Below, one piece after another: positions 51,332 through 60,114 of a stretch of 64,000 nt of DNA. Origin of the DNA: Hymenobacter psychrotolerans DSM 18569 (GTDB taxonomy: Bacteria; Bacteroidota; Bacteroidia; Cytophagales; Hymenobacteraceae); NCBI RefSeq assembly GCF_900142395.1, contig NZ_FRAS01000010.1, positions 87,596 through 151,595 on the forward strand, in the 5' to 3' direction. The position numbers and the translations under genes are program-made. The notes beneath the pieces are model-generated. The model was not told the DNA's origin. It saw only the letters and a program-made list of their open reading frames with translations, and searched no databases. Positions within the stretch are counted from its first letter, which is position 1; the number at the start of each line of letters is the position of its first letter.

Positions 51332-52429
51332 TTACACGTTGAAGCGGAAGTGCATGATGTCGCCGTCCTGCACCACGTACTCCTTGCCTTCCACGGCCAT
51401 TTTGCCGGCTTCCTTGATTTTTACCTCGGTTTTGTACTCCTGGTAATCCGCGAGCTTGATCACCTCGGCCCGGATAAAGCCTTTCTCGAAGTCGGAGTGA
51501 ATAACGCCGGCCGCAGCAGGGGCTTTGTCGCCCTTGTGGATGGTCCAGGCGCGTACTTCCTGCACGCCGGCCGTGAAGTACGTAATCAGGTTGAGCAGGG
51601 AGTAGGAGGCGCGGATCAGGCGGTTCAGGCCCGATTCGGTGAGGCCATATTCGGCCAGGAACATCTCCTTTTCCTCGGGGTCTTCCATCTCCGCAATCTG
51701 CGACTCAATGGCGGCCGATACCAGCACAACCTCGGCGCCTTCCTGGGCCACGTGGGCCTGCAGGGCGGCGGTGTGGGCATTGCCAGTGGTGGCGCTGGCC
51801 TCGTCCACGTTGGCCACGTAAATCACGGGCTTGATGGTGAGCAGCTGCAAATCGGCTACGGCCTCCAGCTCTTCGGGTGTGGCCTGCACGGCGCGGGCGT
51901 TCTGGCCGTCTTCCAGCGCGGCCTTAAACTTCTGCAGGGCCGCTACTTCCTTCTTGGCTACGGCGTCGCCGCCCTTGGCCGAGCGTTCCGACTTCGCCAG
52001 CTTCTTGTCCACGCTCTCCAGATCCTTGATCTGCAGCTCGGTGTCGATAACGTCTTTGTCGAATACGGGGTCAACGCCGCCGGCTACGTGCACGATGTTG
52101 GGGTCGTCGAAGCAGCGGATAACGTGGATGATAGCATCTACCTCGCGGATGTTGGCCAGGAATTTATTGCCCAGGCCTTCGCCCTTGGAAGCGCCTTTCA
52201 CCAGGCCCGCAATGTCCACAAACTCGATGATGGTGGGCAGCACCCGCTTGGGGTTCACCAGCGCCTCCAGAATCTGGAGCCGCTCATCGGGCACGGTAAT
52301 CACGCCTACGTTCGGCTCGATGGTGCAGAACGGGTAGTTGGCCGATTCGGCCTTGGCGTTGGAAAGAGCGTTGAAGAGCGTGGATTTGCCGACGTTCGGC
52401 AGGCCGACGATACCGCAGCGGAGACCCAT
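51332..52429 (-). CDS. ychF: Redox-regulated ATPase YchF (Obg family)
   Basis: 365 residues from the ATG at 52429 (MGLRCGIVGLPNVGKST), full length. P-loop GLPNVGKS, DIAGLVKGASKGEGLGN (switch region) and the ANVDE element in place of NKxD, as in ATP-binding YchF. The C-terminal TGS domain ends VQDGDIMHFRFNV. It binds the ribosome. Its promoter is at 52491. Confidence 0.96.
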   Translation of the reverse strand: MGLRCGIVGLPNVGKSTLFNALSNAKAESANYPFCTIEPNVGVITVPDERLQILEALVNPKRVLPTIIEFVDIAGLVKGASKGEGLGNKFLANIREVDAIIHVIRCFDDPNIVHVAGGVDPVFDKDVIDTELQIKDLESVDKKLAKSERSAKGGDAVAKKEVAALQKFKAALEDGQNARAVQATPEELEAVADLQLLTIKPVIYVANVDEASATTGNAHTAALQAHVAQEGAEVVLVSAAIESQIAEMEDPEEKEMFLAEYGLTESGLNRLIRASYSLLNLITYFTAGVQEVRAWTIHKGDKAPAAAGVIHSDFEKGFIRAEVIKLADYQEYKTEVKIKEAGKMAVEGKEYVVQDGDIMHFRFNV

Positions 52430-52490
52430 ATAACAGTGAGTGAGAGGATGAATAGATGTGTGAATGGGGCAGAGCCGCGCAATTCGGGGG

Positions 52491-52498
52491 CAAAGGTA
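52491..52498 (-). promoter_or_regulatory. -7 element TACCTTTG of ychF
   Basis: Perfect match on the minus strand, about 62 nt upstream of the ychF start. Confidence 0.7.
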
Positions 52499-52678
52499 CG
52501 GGGCTTTTCCGGGGAAAGCACGGTGCAAACGAACCGTCTGCTACCGCAAGGCTAATCGAGCACAGACGGGGCCGGTGGCCGGAAAGCAACACGGCACGCC
52601 GAGGCCGAAGCCGGGCGCGCCGTGTTGCTGAAAACAAATTGTGGTTTTGTAAGGCTGTTTCGCTAGGCTGGCGGAGGC

Positions 52679-53026
52679 TTAGAAGTTGTCGTCGGCACGG
52701 TTCGGGTTGAAGCCGGCTTCCCGCTCTTCGTAGGCGGGGCGGGGGCGGTCCAGCTCGGCTACCTCTTCGGCAGTCAGCAGTTCCTCGCGCACATATTCCA
52801 CGGCATCCTGCAGGGCGTCCACGAACTTCAGAAAATCTTCCTTGTACAGGAAAATCTTGTGCTTCTCATACGAGAAGGTGTCGTCGTCGCGGAGCTTGCG
52901 CTTGCTTTCCGTAATGGTTAGATAATAGTCCTGGCCGCGAGTGGCTTTCACATCGAAAAAGTACGTGCGTTTGCCTGCTTTAATGCGCTGGGAGTAGATT
53001 TCTTCCTGGTCGTGACGGTCTTCCAC
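52679..53026 (-). CDS. DUF3276 (PUR-alpha-like) nucleic-acid-binding protein
   Basis: 115 residues. The core EEIYSQRIKAGKRTYFFDVKATRGQDYYLTITESKRK and SYEKHKIFLYKEDFLKFVDALQDAVEYV is a PUR repeat found across Bacteroidetes (DUF3276). Such proteins bind single-stranded DNA or RNA. The C-terminal tail is Glu/Arg rich. It lies on the same strand upstream of ychF, separated by a 180-bp spacer. Confidence 0.92.
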   Translation of the reverse strand: MEDRHDQEEIYSQRIKAGKRTYFFDVKATRGQDYYLTITESKRKLRDDDTFSYEKHKIFLYKEDFLKFVDALQDAVEYVREELLTAEEVAELDRPRPAYEEREAGFNPNRADDNF

Positions 53027-53333
53027 GGGAACTTCAGTAAAGTTTTGTTATTCCAAGATGCTTGAATTTCAGCCCAAAGTACAACTACTCCCGATGATAT
53101 AAAAATTTCGAGTAACTGTTTCTGTTATAAATCCTTGATTATCTTGAAGAAGCTTAATATATGGATAGGTAGGCGGCCCCACAGAAGCAGCTATTTGTTG
53201 GAATATGGAAAGACGGAATCTGCGGTATATCTAATTGTGCCTATACCTGTGTCACCTTTCCCGCTTCTTTGTTTCTTTGGTGTGTCGGCCTCTCTTTTCC
53301 GGCCGGTCTGCGTTGCTTTTTTGCTGATATTGT
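53027..53333. other. AT-richer intergenic region
   Basis: About 307 bp, visibly richer in A/T than the surroundings, between the divergent DUF3276 and DUF58 genes. Probably holds both promoters. A 71-codon reading frame on the plus strand is not credible. Confidence 0.5.
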
Positions 53334-54254
53334 ATGGCTCAACCCCTTAACCTGGCGGCTGTTCGCTCCTTCGAAAACCTGGAATTTTTGGCCCGCCAAC
53401 TGGTAGAAGGCTTCATTACGGGGCTGCACCAGTCGCCGTACCACGGCTTTTCGGTGGAATTCTCGGAGCACCGCCTCTACAACCCGGGCGAAAGCACGCG
53501 CCACCTCGACTGGAAAGTGTTTGCCCGCACCGATAAGCTGTTTGTGAAGCGCTACGAGGAGGAAACCAACCTGCGCTGCCACCTGCTGCTCGATGTGAGC
53601 CCCAGCATGTATTACCCCGAGCCCGGCCACGACAAGCTGCGGTTTGCGGTACTGTGCGCGGCCGCCCTCACCACGCTGCTCCAGAAGCAGCGCGACGCCG
53701 TGGGCCTAGTGACATTTGCCAGCCAAGTGGAGCTGCAGACGCCGGTGCGCTCTACCAGCACCCACCGCCACACGCTGCTGCTGGCCCTGCAGCAGCTTCT
53801 GGAGCGCCCGGCCGGCCCGGCCCGCGCCGCCACCGACGTGTCGGGTGTCATTCATACCATCGCGCAGCAGATTCCGAAACGCTCCTTGGTAATCCTCTTT
53901 TCGGATATGCTGGGCCGCGCCCCGGAGGAGCAAACCGCCACGCTGGCCGCGCTGCAGCACCTGCGCCACCAGCACCACGAAGTGCTGCTGTTCCACGTCA
54001 TGGACCGCGCCACGGAGGCCGATTTCGACTTCCAGGACCGCCCGTACGTGTTTGAGGACATCGAAACGGGCGAAACCGTGAAGCTGCAGCCGGCTCAGGT
54101 GCGGGAGCAGTACCGCGCCGCCATGCGCACCTACGAGCATGAGCTGGCCCTGCGCTGCGGCCAGTACAAGATTGACTTCGTGCCCGTCGATATCCGGGAG
54201 CCTTTCGACAAGGTTCTGTACGCGTATCTGGTGAAGCGCGGCAAGGTGCGCTAA
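53334..54254 (+). CDS. DUF58 domain protein
   Basis: 306 residues. DUF58 signature GLHQSPYHGFSVEFSEHRLYNPGESTRHLDWKVFARTDKLFVKRYEEETNLRCHLLLD (VWA-like, with DVSPSMYY as the metal site). Members are encoded next to MoxR AAA ATPases; no MoxR gene is in this window. Cytosolic or membrane associated. Confidence 0.92.
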   Translation: MAQPLNLAAVRSFENLEFLARQLVEGFITGLHQSPYHGFSVEFSEHRLYNPGESTRHLDWKVFARTDKLFVKRYEEETNLRCHLLLDVSPSMYYPEPGHDKLRFAVLCAAALTTLLQKQRDAVGLVTFASQVELQTPVRSTSTHRHTLLLALQQLLERPAGPARAATDVSGVIHTIAQQIPKRSLVILFSDMLGRAPEEQTATLAALQHLRHQHHEVLLFHVMDRATEADFDFQDRPYVFEDIETGETVKLQPAQVREQYRAAMRTYEHELALRCGQYKIDFVPVDIREPFDKVLYAYLVKRGKVR

Positions 54255-54259
54255 CTTTG
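54252..54259 (+). promoter_or_regulatory. -7 element TAACTTTG
   Basis: Perfect TAnnTTTG that starts at the DUF58 stop codon and ends 4 nt before the ATG at 54264, so the next gene would have a leaderless transcript. Confidence 0.55.
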
Positions 54260-54263
54260 CGCT

Positions 54264-54479
54264 ATGGATGAATTTGCGTTTGCCGTTGGTCTGTTTCTGG
54301 TGGCGTCGTTTTCGGCGCTGGTAACGGCCTACATTGCCCACATGCACGGCCGGCCGCTGCTGCGCTGGTTGCTGATCGGGTTCTGTTTGCCGCTGCTGGG
54401 CATCTTCGTGGCCATGGCCCTGTCTGTGCGCGACGCCCGCCGCGAGGAGGCCGCCGAGGAAGAGCAGAAACGCCGGTAG
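54264..54479 (+). CDS. Small two-TM membrane protein
   Basis: 71 residues: two hydrophobic helices (FAVGLFLVASFSALVTAYIAHM and LLRWLLIGFCLPLLGIFVAMAL) and a charged C-terminal tail (RDARREEAAEEEQKRR). Function unknown. It follows the DUF58 gene by 9 bp and has its own promoter-like sequence. Confidence 0.7.
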   Translation: MDEFAFAVGLFLVASFSALVTAYIAHMHGRPLLRWLLIGFCLPLLGIFVAMALSVRDARREEAAEEEQKRR

Positions 54480-54485
54480 CCGGCC

Positions 54486-55160
54486 TTACTGCTCCGGGGC
54501 CGGCGTATTGTCCAGTGACTGCCACAGGTATTTGCAGGCGAGGCTGCGGTAGGGCCGCCAGGGCTCGGCAATTTCCGTCATGCGCCTGAGCAGCGCCCGG
54601 TCGGTTTCCTGCAGGCCGTAGTGGCGACGCATGGCGTTCTGCACGCCCAGGTCGCCTTCCGCAAATACGTCGGGATGGTCCAGCGCGAACATCTGCAGCA
54701 TCTGAGCGGTCCAGCGGCCGACGCCTTTTATCTGGGTGAGGTGCCGCGTGAAGTCGTCTTCCGGCAGCTGGCTCAGGTGGGCGTGGTCGAGCTGGTCGCG
54801 CAGGGCGAAGTCCGCAATGGCCCGCAGATAGCCCGCTTTCTGCCGCGAGATGCCCGCCGTGCGCAGGTCCTCATCGGTCAGCTCAACCAGCGCCAGCGGC
54901 TCGGGGTAGCCGTCGGGCGGAAACAGGGCCTGCACTTTGCGCCAGATAGCGGCCGCGGCTTTCGTGGAAATCTGCTGGCTTACGATGGCCCGCAGCAGCG
55001 CCAGGTACAAATCTTCGTGAGCAGATGGCTGAATCGGGCGGCCCCGCGCAATGATGCCCGCCAGCACCGGGTCGGCCTGCGAAAGGTGGCGGATAGCCTC
55101 ATCGGGTGATGGTTCGGCGGAGGTTGGCGCAAAGGCCGGGGTATGGGGAACAGAAGCCAT
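54486..55160 (-). CDS. alkA: DNA-3-methyladenine glycosylase 2 (AlkA-like)
   Basis: 224 residues, HhH-GPD family. The helix-hairpin-helix IKGVGRWTAQM and the catalytic Asp in FAEGDLGVQNAM are present, with AIVSQQISTKAAAAIW before them. It lacks the N-terminal AlkA domain, as in shorter Mag-type enzymes. It removes alkylated purines. The symbol is by family. Confidence 0.9.
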   Translation of the reverse strand: MASVPHTPAFAPTSAEPSPDEAIRHLSQADPVLAGIIARGRPIQPSAHEDLYLALLRAIVSQQISTKAAAAIWRKVQALFPPDGYPEPLALVELTDEDLRTAGISRQKAGYLRAIADFALRDQLDHAHLSQLPEDDFTRHLTQIKGVGRWTAQMLQMFALDHPDVFAEGDLGVQNAMRRHYGLQETDRALLRRMTEIAEPWRPYRSLACKYLWQSLDNTPAPEQ

Positions 55161-55187
55161 AGCTCAGAGAAACTGGATAGAAAAACG

Positions 55188-55853
55188 CTACTCAGCAGCA
55201 ATATCGGCGCGGTGCGTGTGAATGATGATTTCCTCCAGCAACTCGCCCGTAGCCGCCAGCCGCACGCCGGTCAGCGCAAACCCGAAGCACGCCCCGGTAT
55301 CAATATTGAGCACATTGGTGGCCGGATCATACGTTGGGTCGCCGTTGGTGGGGGTGTGCCCGATAACCTGCCGGCGGCCCATGTTCAGCAGCGGCCCGCG
55401 CCGCCAGAGCAGGCCATCCGGATGGTCTTCGTCGAGCTGGTGGGGCGTATCCGCGAAGCCGGCGTGGCTGATCAGCAGGTGCTGACTTTGCCAGTAGAGG
55501 GGCCGGCGGGCCAGCCACGCAAGGTGCGGCTCGAGCAGCGCCGGGCACGCCTCATACTGCTGCACCGTGCTGCGGCCGCCCCAGCGCAACCAGCCCGCAT
55601 AAGGCCCGGCCGGCCCGAAGTGGCGCAGCATGGCCGCCTCGTGGTTGCCTTTCAGAAAAGTCGTCTGACCCGGATGGCGCACTTCCAAACTGATAGCCAG
55701 CGCCACACATTCGGGGCTGTAACGGCCCCGGTCTATCAGGTCGCCGACCTGAATCAGCTGCTCCGATTCGGGCCGCCAATGCTGGAGCACCGCCTCCAGC
55801 GTGTGGAGGCAGCCGTGCACGTCCCCAATCACAAATACGTCCTGTGCGGCCAT
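55188..55853 (-). CDS. Serine/threonine-type metallophosphoesterase
   Basis: 221 residues. Metallophosphoesterase motifs in order: IGDVHGC, VGDLIDRG, KGNHEAAM, then LISHAGF and a late DTGACFG, the last typical of bacterial PP2A-like/symmetrical diadenosine-tetraphosphate phosphatases. Two metal ions are expected. It ends 27 bp before alkA's start on the same strand. Confidence 0.9.
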   Translation of the reverse strand: MAAQDVFVIGDVHGCLHTLEAVLQHWRPESEQLIQVGDLIDRGRYSPECVALAISLEVRHPGQTTFLKGNHEAAMLRHFGPAGPYAGWLRWGGRSTVQQYEACPALLEPHLAWLARRPLYWQSQHLLISHAGFADTPHQLDEDHPDGLLWRRGPLLNMGRRQVIGHTPTNGDPTYDPATNVLNIDTGACFGFALTGVRLAATGELLEEIIIHTHRADIAAE

Positions 55854-55865
55854 TGCGGAGGCTGA

Positions 55866-57134
55866 TTAGTGTCCGGATTCTTCGGAAGCAGGCGGCCCCG
55901 TGCTCAGTCCCAGGTGCTTCACCAACGGGCCCAGGCTGAGGCCCTGCACAATGATGCTGAATATCACCACCACGTAGGTAATGCCCACAATCAACTCACG
56001 CGGCATGGTATCGGGCAGGGAAAGGGCCAGCGCCACCGATATGCCGCCGCGCAACCCGCCCCAGGTGAGGATGCGCAGCGTAGGCCGGTCGAAAAAGTAC
56101 CAGCGGCGCAGCAGCCCCAGCGGCACCGCCACCGACAGCAGCCGGCCCAGCAGCACCACCCCAATAGTGACGGCGCCAATGAGCAGTGTGGTGCGGCTGA
56201 TGCGCAGTACCAGCAACTCCAGCCCGATGAGCACGAACAGCACGGCATTCAGAATCTCGTCGAGCACCTCCCAAAACTTATCCAAGTAGTCGCGCGACTC
56301 ATCGGAGCTGGCCTGCCGGCCCTTGCTGCCCACAATCAGGCCGGCCACCACAATTACCAGCGGCGCCGAGGTGTGCAGCGAGGCAGCCAGGGCCGTGCCG
56401 CCCATCACCAGCGCCAGCGTAATCAGCACTTCCACCTGGTAGTTGTCGATGGTGCGCAGGGCGCGGTAGGTGGCGTAGCCGAGCACGGCGCCCAAGGCCA
56501 GACCACCCACCACTTCGCGCAGGAAGAGTTGCCCGACAACGCTGAGCGTGGCGGCTTCGCGGCCGGCTTCGGCTATCTGAAACAAGCTCACAAAGAGCAC
56601 CACCGCAATGCCATCATTGAAGAGCGACTCGCCCACAATTTTGATTTCCAGGATTTTGTCGATGCGCGCTTCTTTCAGAATGCCCATCACGGCAATCGGG
56701 TCGGTGGGGGAGATGAGCGCGCCGAACAGCAGGCAGTACACGTAGTCCAGCGGCATCCCGAACACGGGCAGCAGCCAATAAAGCGTAGTGCCGATGAGCA
56801 GCGTGGACAGAATGGTGCCCGCTGAAGCCAATGCCGCTACCGGCAGCCGCTGGCTGCCCAGCGCGCGCACATCCACGTGTATGGCCCCCGCAAACAGCAG
56901 AAAGCTCAGCATTACCTGCATCACCACGGCATGAAAGTCGAGGTTGCGCACCATCTCACTCACCTGCATCACCCACGGCACCTGCAACTCCCCCAGCGCC
57001 ACGGCGCCCAGCGAAAAAATGAGGGCCAGCACCATGATACCAATGGTGGCGGGCAGCCGCAGAAAGCGGTGGTTGAGGTAGCCGAACGAGGCCGCCACGA
57101 CCAGCAGGAGCGCGAAGGTGTTGTAGAGTTCCAA
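55866..57134 (-). CDS. Sodium:proton antiporter (NhaP/CPA1 type)
   Basis: 422 residues, about 12 TM helices. Motifs: LFGALISPTDPIAVMGILKEARI and KIVGESLFNDGIAVVLFV (ion-binding Asp pair region), plus GGLRGGISVALALSLP near the C-terminus. It exports Na+ (or K+) against protons. It starts 35 bp after the threonine aldolase stop, and the phosphoesterase gene follows 12 bp after its own stop. Confidence 0.93.
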   Translation of the reverse strand: MELYNTFALLLVVAASFGYLNHRFLRLPATIGIMVLALIFSLGAVALGELQVPWVMQVSEMVRNLDFHAVVMQVMLSFLLFAGAIHVDVRALGSQRLPVAALASAGTILSTLLIGTTLYWLLPVFGMPLDYVYCLLFGALISPTDPIAVMGILKEARIDKILEIKIVGESLFNDGIAVVLFVSLFQIAEAGREAATLSVVGQLFLREVVGGLALGAVLGYATYRALRTIDNYQVEVLITLALVMGGTALAASLHTSAPLVIVVAGLIVGSKGRQASSDESRDYLDKFWEVLDEILNAVLFVLIGLELLVLRISRTTLLIGAVTIGVVLLGRLLSVAVPLGLLRRWYFFDRPTLRILTWGGLRGGISVALALSLPDTMPRELIVGITYVVVIFSIIVQGLSLGPLVKHLGLSTGPPASEESGH

Positions 57135-57169
57135 CAGACGAAGGGGTTACATGAAAGCTACCGGGCGCC

Positions 57170-58201
57170 TCAGGATGCCAGGTGCCGCAATACGCTTTCT
57201 ACGCGCTGCAGCATCGTGTCGTCTATGTCCAGGTGCGTTACGAAGCGAATCATCTGCGGCCCAAACGAGGAGGCCCGCACGCCTTCCTGCTCCAGATACG
57301 CCAGAAACTTCTCGGCCGGCATATCGGGGCGCAGGCGGAATATCACGAGGTTGGTTTCAACGGGTAGCACCTCGGCTACGTAGGGCTGGGCCTGCAGGAT
57401 GCTGCCCAGCTGGCGGGCGCGGCGGTGGTCGTCGCGGAGGCGCTCCACGTTGTGTTCCAGCGCGTAGAGGCCGGCCGCGGCCAGATAGCCCGCCTGCCGC
57501 ATGCCGCCGCCCATCACCTTCCGGATACGCTTGGTTTTCTGGATAAACGCCTGGCTGCCCAGCAGCACCGAGCCCACCGGCGCGCCCAGCCCCTTGCTCA
57601 GGCACACCGAAATAGTGTCGAAGATGCGGCCGTACTCGGTGGCCTGCTGGCCGGTAGCTACCAGCGCGTTGAAAATGCGGGCGCCATCGAGGTGTAGTGG
57701 AATGCGGTGCCGCCGGGCTACTTCGGCAATGGCTTCCAGCTCAGCCAGCTCGTGGCAGCTGCCGCCGCCGCGGTTGTGCGTGTTTTCGAGCGAAATGAGG
57801 CTGGTGGTTGGGTAATGTACGTTTACGGGCCGGATGGCAGCTTCCACCTGCGCGGCCGTCAGGCGGCCCCGCTCGCCGGGCAGCAGCGCCACCGAAGCGC
57901 CCGAATGAAACGCAATACCGCCCACTTCCCAGAGGTAGATGTGCGAGGTCTGCTCACAGATTACTTCGCTCAGCGGCTCGGTGTGGGCCTTGATGGCAAT
58001 CTGGTTGGTCATGGTGCCGGAGGGGCAGAACAGGCCGGCTTCCAGCCCGAAACGAGCGGCAGTTTCCTGCTCCAGCGCCCGTACGGTGGGGTCTTCTTCG
58101 TATACATCGTCGCCGACGCGGGCCTGAAACATAGCATCCAGCATGGCTGGCGTGGGGCGCGTCACGGTATCAGAACGCAGGTCAATTATCGAATCTGTCA
58201 T
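57170..58201 (-). CDS. ltaE: Low-specificity L-threonine aldolase
   Basis: 343 residues, PLP fold type I. MTDSIIDLRSDTVTRPTPAM start, GDDVYEEDPTV, FCPSGTMTNQIAIKAH, LENTHNRGGG and the PLP-Lys motif SVCLSKGLGAPVGSV are all seen. It splits threonine into glycine and acetaldehyde. Confidence 0.95.
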   Translation of the reverse strand: MTDSIIDLRSDTVTRPTPAMLDAMFQARVGDDVYEEDPTVRALEQETAARFGLEAGLFCPSGTMTNQIAIKAHTEPLSEVICEQTSHIYLWEVGGIAFHSGASVALLPGERGRLTAAQVEAAIRPVNVHYPTTSLISLENTHNRGGGSCHELAELEAIAEVARRHRIPLHLDGARIFNALVATGQQATEYGRIFDTISVCLSKGLGAPVGSVLLGSQAFIQKTKRIRKVMGGGMRQAGYLAAAGLYALEHNVERLRDDHRRARQLGSILQAQPYVAEVLPVETNLVIFRLRPDMPAEKFLAYLEQEGVRASSFGPQMIRFVTHLDIDDTMLQRVESVLRHLAS

Positions 58202-58254
58202 GAGTTTAGAGAACGGAAATAGGGGAAAGGTTTCCCGGTGTCAAATTTAGTCGT

Positions 58255-58262
58255 TACTTTTG
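58255..58262 (+). promoter_or_regulatory. -7 element TACTTTTG
   Basis: Perfect TAnnTTTG; about 39 nt upstream of the ATG at 58302. Confidence 0.65.
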
Positions 58263-58301
58263 CCCCTCAATTACCGAAAGACCTTAACCGACCCGGAAAA
58301 A

Positions 58302-58466
58302 ATGAGCGTTACCCGTCTGAAGCGGAAGCACCGCAAGAACATTGCCCGCGCTAACAACAAGCAGCGCGTGATTAAGCAACTCCTCCTGACTCCCGTTCTG
58401 AAGAACGTGGACATCGAAGAACTGAAAGCCCGCTTCAACAAGAGCGAAGCTACGACGGCTGCGTAA
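58302..58466 (+). CDS. Small very basic conserved protein
   Basis: 54 residues from the ATG at 58302 (MSVTRLKRKHRKN). Highly charged, with RLKRKHRKNIARANNKQR followed by a Leu-rich helix and LKARFNKSEA. A TTG upstream overlaps the promoter and is rejected. The pattern recalls small proteins found across Cytophagales; RNA binding is inferred from charge only. Confidence 0.75.
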   Translation: MSVTRLKRKHRKNIARANNKQRVIKQLLLTPVLKNVDIEELKARFNKSEATTAA

Positions 58467-58522
58467 GCAAGCGCCGTCTGGCAGCCTGCCCCCGGTGTCG
58501 GTGGGTTTTGGTCAGAAATTTC

Positions 58523-58558
58523 AAAAGCGTTTTTCCCACCCGGGAAAGACGCTTTTTT
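58523..58558. terminator. Bidirectional terminator
   Basis: AAAAGCGTTTTTCCC (58523-58537) pairs with GGGAAAGACGCTTTT (58542-58556), one wobble, between convergent genes. Confidence 0.8.
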
Positions 58559-58583
58559 TGTGCCCGGGCAGCCGTTGGGCGGT

Positions 58584-59078
58584 TTATTTCGGCCCCAGCT
58601 CTACTACCTGCAGCTGCTGCGCTTTGCCCTGCGCTACTTCAAACAGCAGCAGCGTGCGGACCTTGTGGAAGCCGTGGCGGCCAGCTGCGCCGGGGTTCAG
58701 GTGTAGCAGCTGCAGGCGCGGGTCGGGCATCACTTTGAGGATGTGCGAGTGGCCGCTGATGAACAGGCCGGGGCGGTGCTCCTGCAGCAGCGGCCGGGCC
58801 GCCGGGCTGTAGTGGCCCGGGTAGCCGCCGATGTGGGTCATGAGCACCGACAGGCCTTCCAGCTCAAAATGCTGCACCAGCGGCTGCGTCAGGCGCACGT
58901 CGCGGCCATCGATGTTGCCGTACACGCCGCGCAGAGGGGCCACCGTTTCCAGTTCCTCAACCACGGCGCTGGTCCCGAAGTCGCCGGCGTGCCAGATTTC
59001 GTCGCAGCCACGCAGATGATGCAGAATCCGGTCATCGAGGTAGCTGTGCGTGTCGGAGAGCAGACCAATTTTTTTCAT
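58584..59078 (-). CDS. YfcE-type metallophosphoesterase
   Basis: 164 residues from the ATG at 59078 (MKKIGLLSDTHSYLD). Motifs: LLSDTHS, WHAGDFG, YGNIDG, MTHIGGYPGHY and SGHSH, the full metal-binding set of the MJ0936/YfcE family. Longer starts upstream would add an unconserved Pro/Ala-rich stretch. Confidence 0.93.
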   Translation of the reverse strand: MKKIGLLSDTHSYLDDRILHHLRGCDEIWHAGDFGTSAVVEELETVAPLRGVYGNIDGRDVRLTQPLVQHFELEGLSVLMTHIGGYPGHYSPAARPLLQEHRPGLFISGHSHILKVMPDPRLQLLHLNPGAAGRHGFHKVRTLLLFEVAQGKAQQLQVVELGPK

Positions 59079-59392
59079 AAGGCGAAGGTAAGGCTGCCGA
59101 GGCGGACCGGAAATGGCCCGTGCCCGGCAAACTCCCGGCTTCTGCGTGCTGCCAAGCACGTTGCGGGTGGTGGCCCGCTCCGCTGGCCGGCCGGTGGCGG
59201 CGGGGCCCTGGGCACGGGCAGGCACCGGGGCAGCCGGGTTCACGATATTCGTGGGGGCCACCACAACACAACGGTGCGCATCCCGTATCTTGCCCCTCCT
59301 GGGGCCGGTTTTCGTTTGCCGATATTTATGCTGTGCTTTGTGGCCGCCCCTGGCTCTGGTTTCTTTTTGTTGCTTCTCCTGTTTGCCCCGCG
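59079..59392. other. GC-rich intergenic region, 314 bp
   Basis: Divergent spacer; TATCTTGC at about 59290 may be the promoter for the Nudix gene. No other structure seen. Confidence 0.5.
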
Positions 59393-60094
59393 ATGAACGT
59401 CTTCATCAACGATATTCCGCTGATTATCAAGAAAAACAGCGAGAAAATATACAAGCACAAGTACGACCTGATCCTGAATCCGGAAGATGAGTTCATCTCC
59501 AAGGATCTGGTAGGGGATGTGCTCGTGCGCGACGTCACGGACGTATTTGTGGACCGGCTGCTGCGCCTGATGGAAGTGAAGAAGCTTAAGAAGCTCAAGT
59601 CGCTGACCATGCTGGCCCGCAAGAAAAAGCGGCTGATTCTGCATCTCAAAGACCAGTTCCGCATCGTGAAAGCGGCCGGCGGCCTCGTGGTGAAAGATGG
59701 CAAAGTGCTGATGATCTACCGACTTGGGAAGTGGGATTTGCCCAAGGGCAAGCTCAAGAAGGAAGAAGACCCGGCCATTGGGGCGCTGCGCGAAGTGGAA
59801 GAAGAGTGCAACATCGCGGTGGAACTGGGCGAGAAACTGCCCAGCACCTGGCACTCCTACGCCTACAACGGTAACAAAATCCTGAAGAAAACCAACTGGT
59901 ACGTCATGCGCTGTCTCGACGACACGCTGATGAAACCCCAGGCGGAAGAATATATCGAGGAAGTGCGCTGGATGACGCCGCAGGAGGCCCTGGCCGTGCT
60001 GGAAGAGTCGTATTCGAGCATTTCCCTGGTCATGCGCCACTACCTCAGCGAAGTAATGGGCTCGACGCCCGCCAGCGAACCATCGGCCACCTAA
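59393..60094 (+). CDS. Nudix hydrolase with N-terminal extension
   Basis: 233 residues from the ATG at 59393 (MNVFINDIPLI). Residues 1-90 are a Lys-rich extension (VKKLKKLKSLTMLARKKKRL). The Nudix box follows: GKLKKEEDPAIGALREVEEE, then CNI in place of the usual GV/GL, so the box's last Gly is Asn. Catalytic Glu residues are intact. The extension is typical of Bacteroidetes Nudix proteins; the substrate is unknown. Confidence 0.9.
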   Translation: MNVFINDIPLIIKKNSEKIYKHKYDLILNPEDEFISKDLVGDVLVRDVTDVFVDRLLRLMEVKKLKKLKSLTMLARKKKRLILHLKDQFRIVKAAGGLVVKDGKVLMIYRLGKWDLPKGKLKKEEDPAIGALREVEEECNIAVELGEKLPSTWHSYAYNGNKILKKTNWYVMRCLDDTLMKPQAEEYIEEVRWMTPQEALAVLEESYSSISLVMRHYLSEVMGSTPASEPSAT

Positions 60095-60114
60095 GTTTTA
60101 GCTCTCTACTCTCC

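Noticed and set aside
53135..53350. 71-codon plus-strand frame before the DUF58 gene
   Set aside because: Lies in an AT-richer spacer, overlaps the DUF58 start and shows no protein-like pattern.
59079..59264. Longer start for the YfcE-type protein
   Set aside because: The extension is unconserved, Ala/Pro/Arg-rich; the ATG at 59078 leads straight into the catalytic domain.
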